DNA of 37,362 nt from contig JAAAPD010000048.1 in assembly GCA_009908505.1 (NCBI GenBank), positions 1 through 37,362 on the forward strand, given 5' to 3'. Position numbers and translations under genes: made by a program. The notes under the pieces are model-generated. The model was not told where the DNA came from. It ran no database searches and saw nothing but the letters and a program-made list of their open reading frames with translations. Positions 37,359-37,362 of the stretch are shown in pieces. This stretch comes from Alphaproteobacteria bacterium (GTDB lineage: Bacteria > Pseudomonadota > Alphaproteobacteria > Rhodobacterales > Rhodobacteraceae). The stretch's first letter is position 1, and each line of letters starts with the position of its first letter.

Positions 37359-37362
37359 TTCG

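Noticed and set aside
1..37362. Search for CRISPR arrays, insertion sequences, prophage or integrase genes and attachment sites
   Set aside because: None was seen: there are no regularly spaced repeats, transposase motifs or phage proteins, and the tRNA-Cys at the end has no partial copy within the window that I could find by eye.

Overview
The window is GC-rich, densely packed chromosomal DNA from an alphaproteobacterium, most likely a member of the Rhodobacterales (Roseobacter group). This rests on the gene content: a DUF3572 gene divergent from a PleD-type diguanylate cyclase, a PopZ/DUF2497 protein next to TolC and a PIMT-like methyltransferase, divergent metF/metR, a short DUF6280 protein, and a non-pyrrolysine MttB homologue. 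I see no transposase, integrase, phage gene or CRISPR array, and no gap between genes longer than about 240 bases. It reads as ordinary core chromosome with a few accessory genes.

Layout. 1-4.7 kb: 3' end of a propionyl-CoA synthetase-like gene, an exported CIA30-domain protein, NAD kinase, serine hydroxymethyltransferase and a GNAT-like protein. 4.8-7.4 kb: an MttB-family methyltransferase, a HAD phosphatase and DUF3572. 7.5-8.9 kb: pleD. 8.9-10.9 kb: a stress or metal signalling block on the minus strand, made of an EF-hand protein, an ECF sigma factor, a one-pass probable anti-sigma factor and a CnrX-like periplasmic sensor. 11.1-16.1 kb: DUF983, a Nudix hydrolase, an EamA transporter, a DUF2061/fatty-acid desaturase pair, a divergent XRE regulator and a rhomboid protease. 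16.1-19.4 kb: metF/metR with a candidate MetR box, an inositol monophosphatase-family gene and a Cys-rich hypothetical gene. 19.4-22.7 kb: a DUF2235 hydrolase and a lone molybdenum hydroxylase large subunit. 23-28.7 kb: valS, a HisC-like aminotransferase, a tiny membrane protein and a class V aminotransferase. 28.8-32.9 kb: a tight plus-strand operon of a tyrosine-phosphatase-like protein, an MsbA-type ABC exporter, YgfZ and a fructosamine kinase-like protein. 32.9-37.4 kb: efp, DUF6280, and the minus-strand run PIMT-like / tolC / popZ, ending with tRNA-Cys(GCA).

Genes that probably work together: glyA and metF with metR (one-carbon and methionine metabolism); sigma/anti-sigma/sensor/EF-hand (envelope or metal signalling); DUF2061/desaturase with the divergent XRE regulator (membrane lipids); phosphatase and ABC exporter (envelope lipid or small-molecule export, inferred); pleD and popZ (cell-pole and surface-lifestyle control).

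I found no wholly new multi-gene system. The least explained signals are RNA-scale structures at gene starts: a 14-bp hairpin before valS, a hairpin joining the XRE stop codon to the rhomboid ribosome binding site, interlocked inverted repeats before a 66-residue membrane protein, and a sense-strand hairpin between tolC and popZ. CTAG is also scarce in this window and falls almost only at stop codons or between genes, three times as the shared stop of convergent genes.
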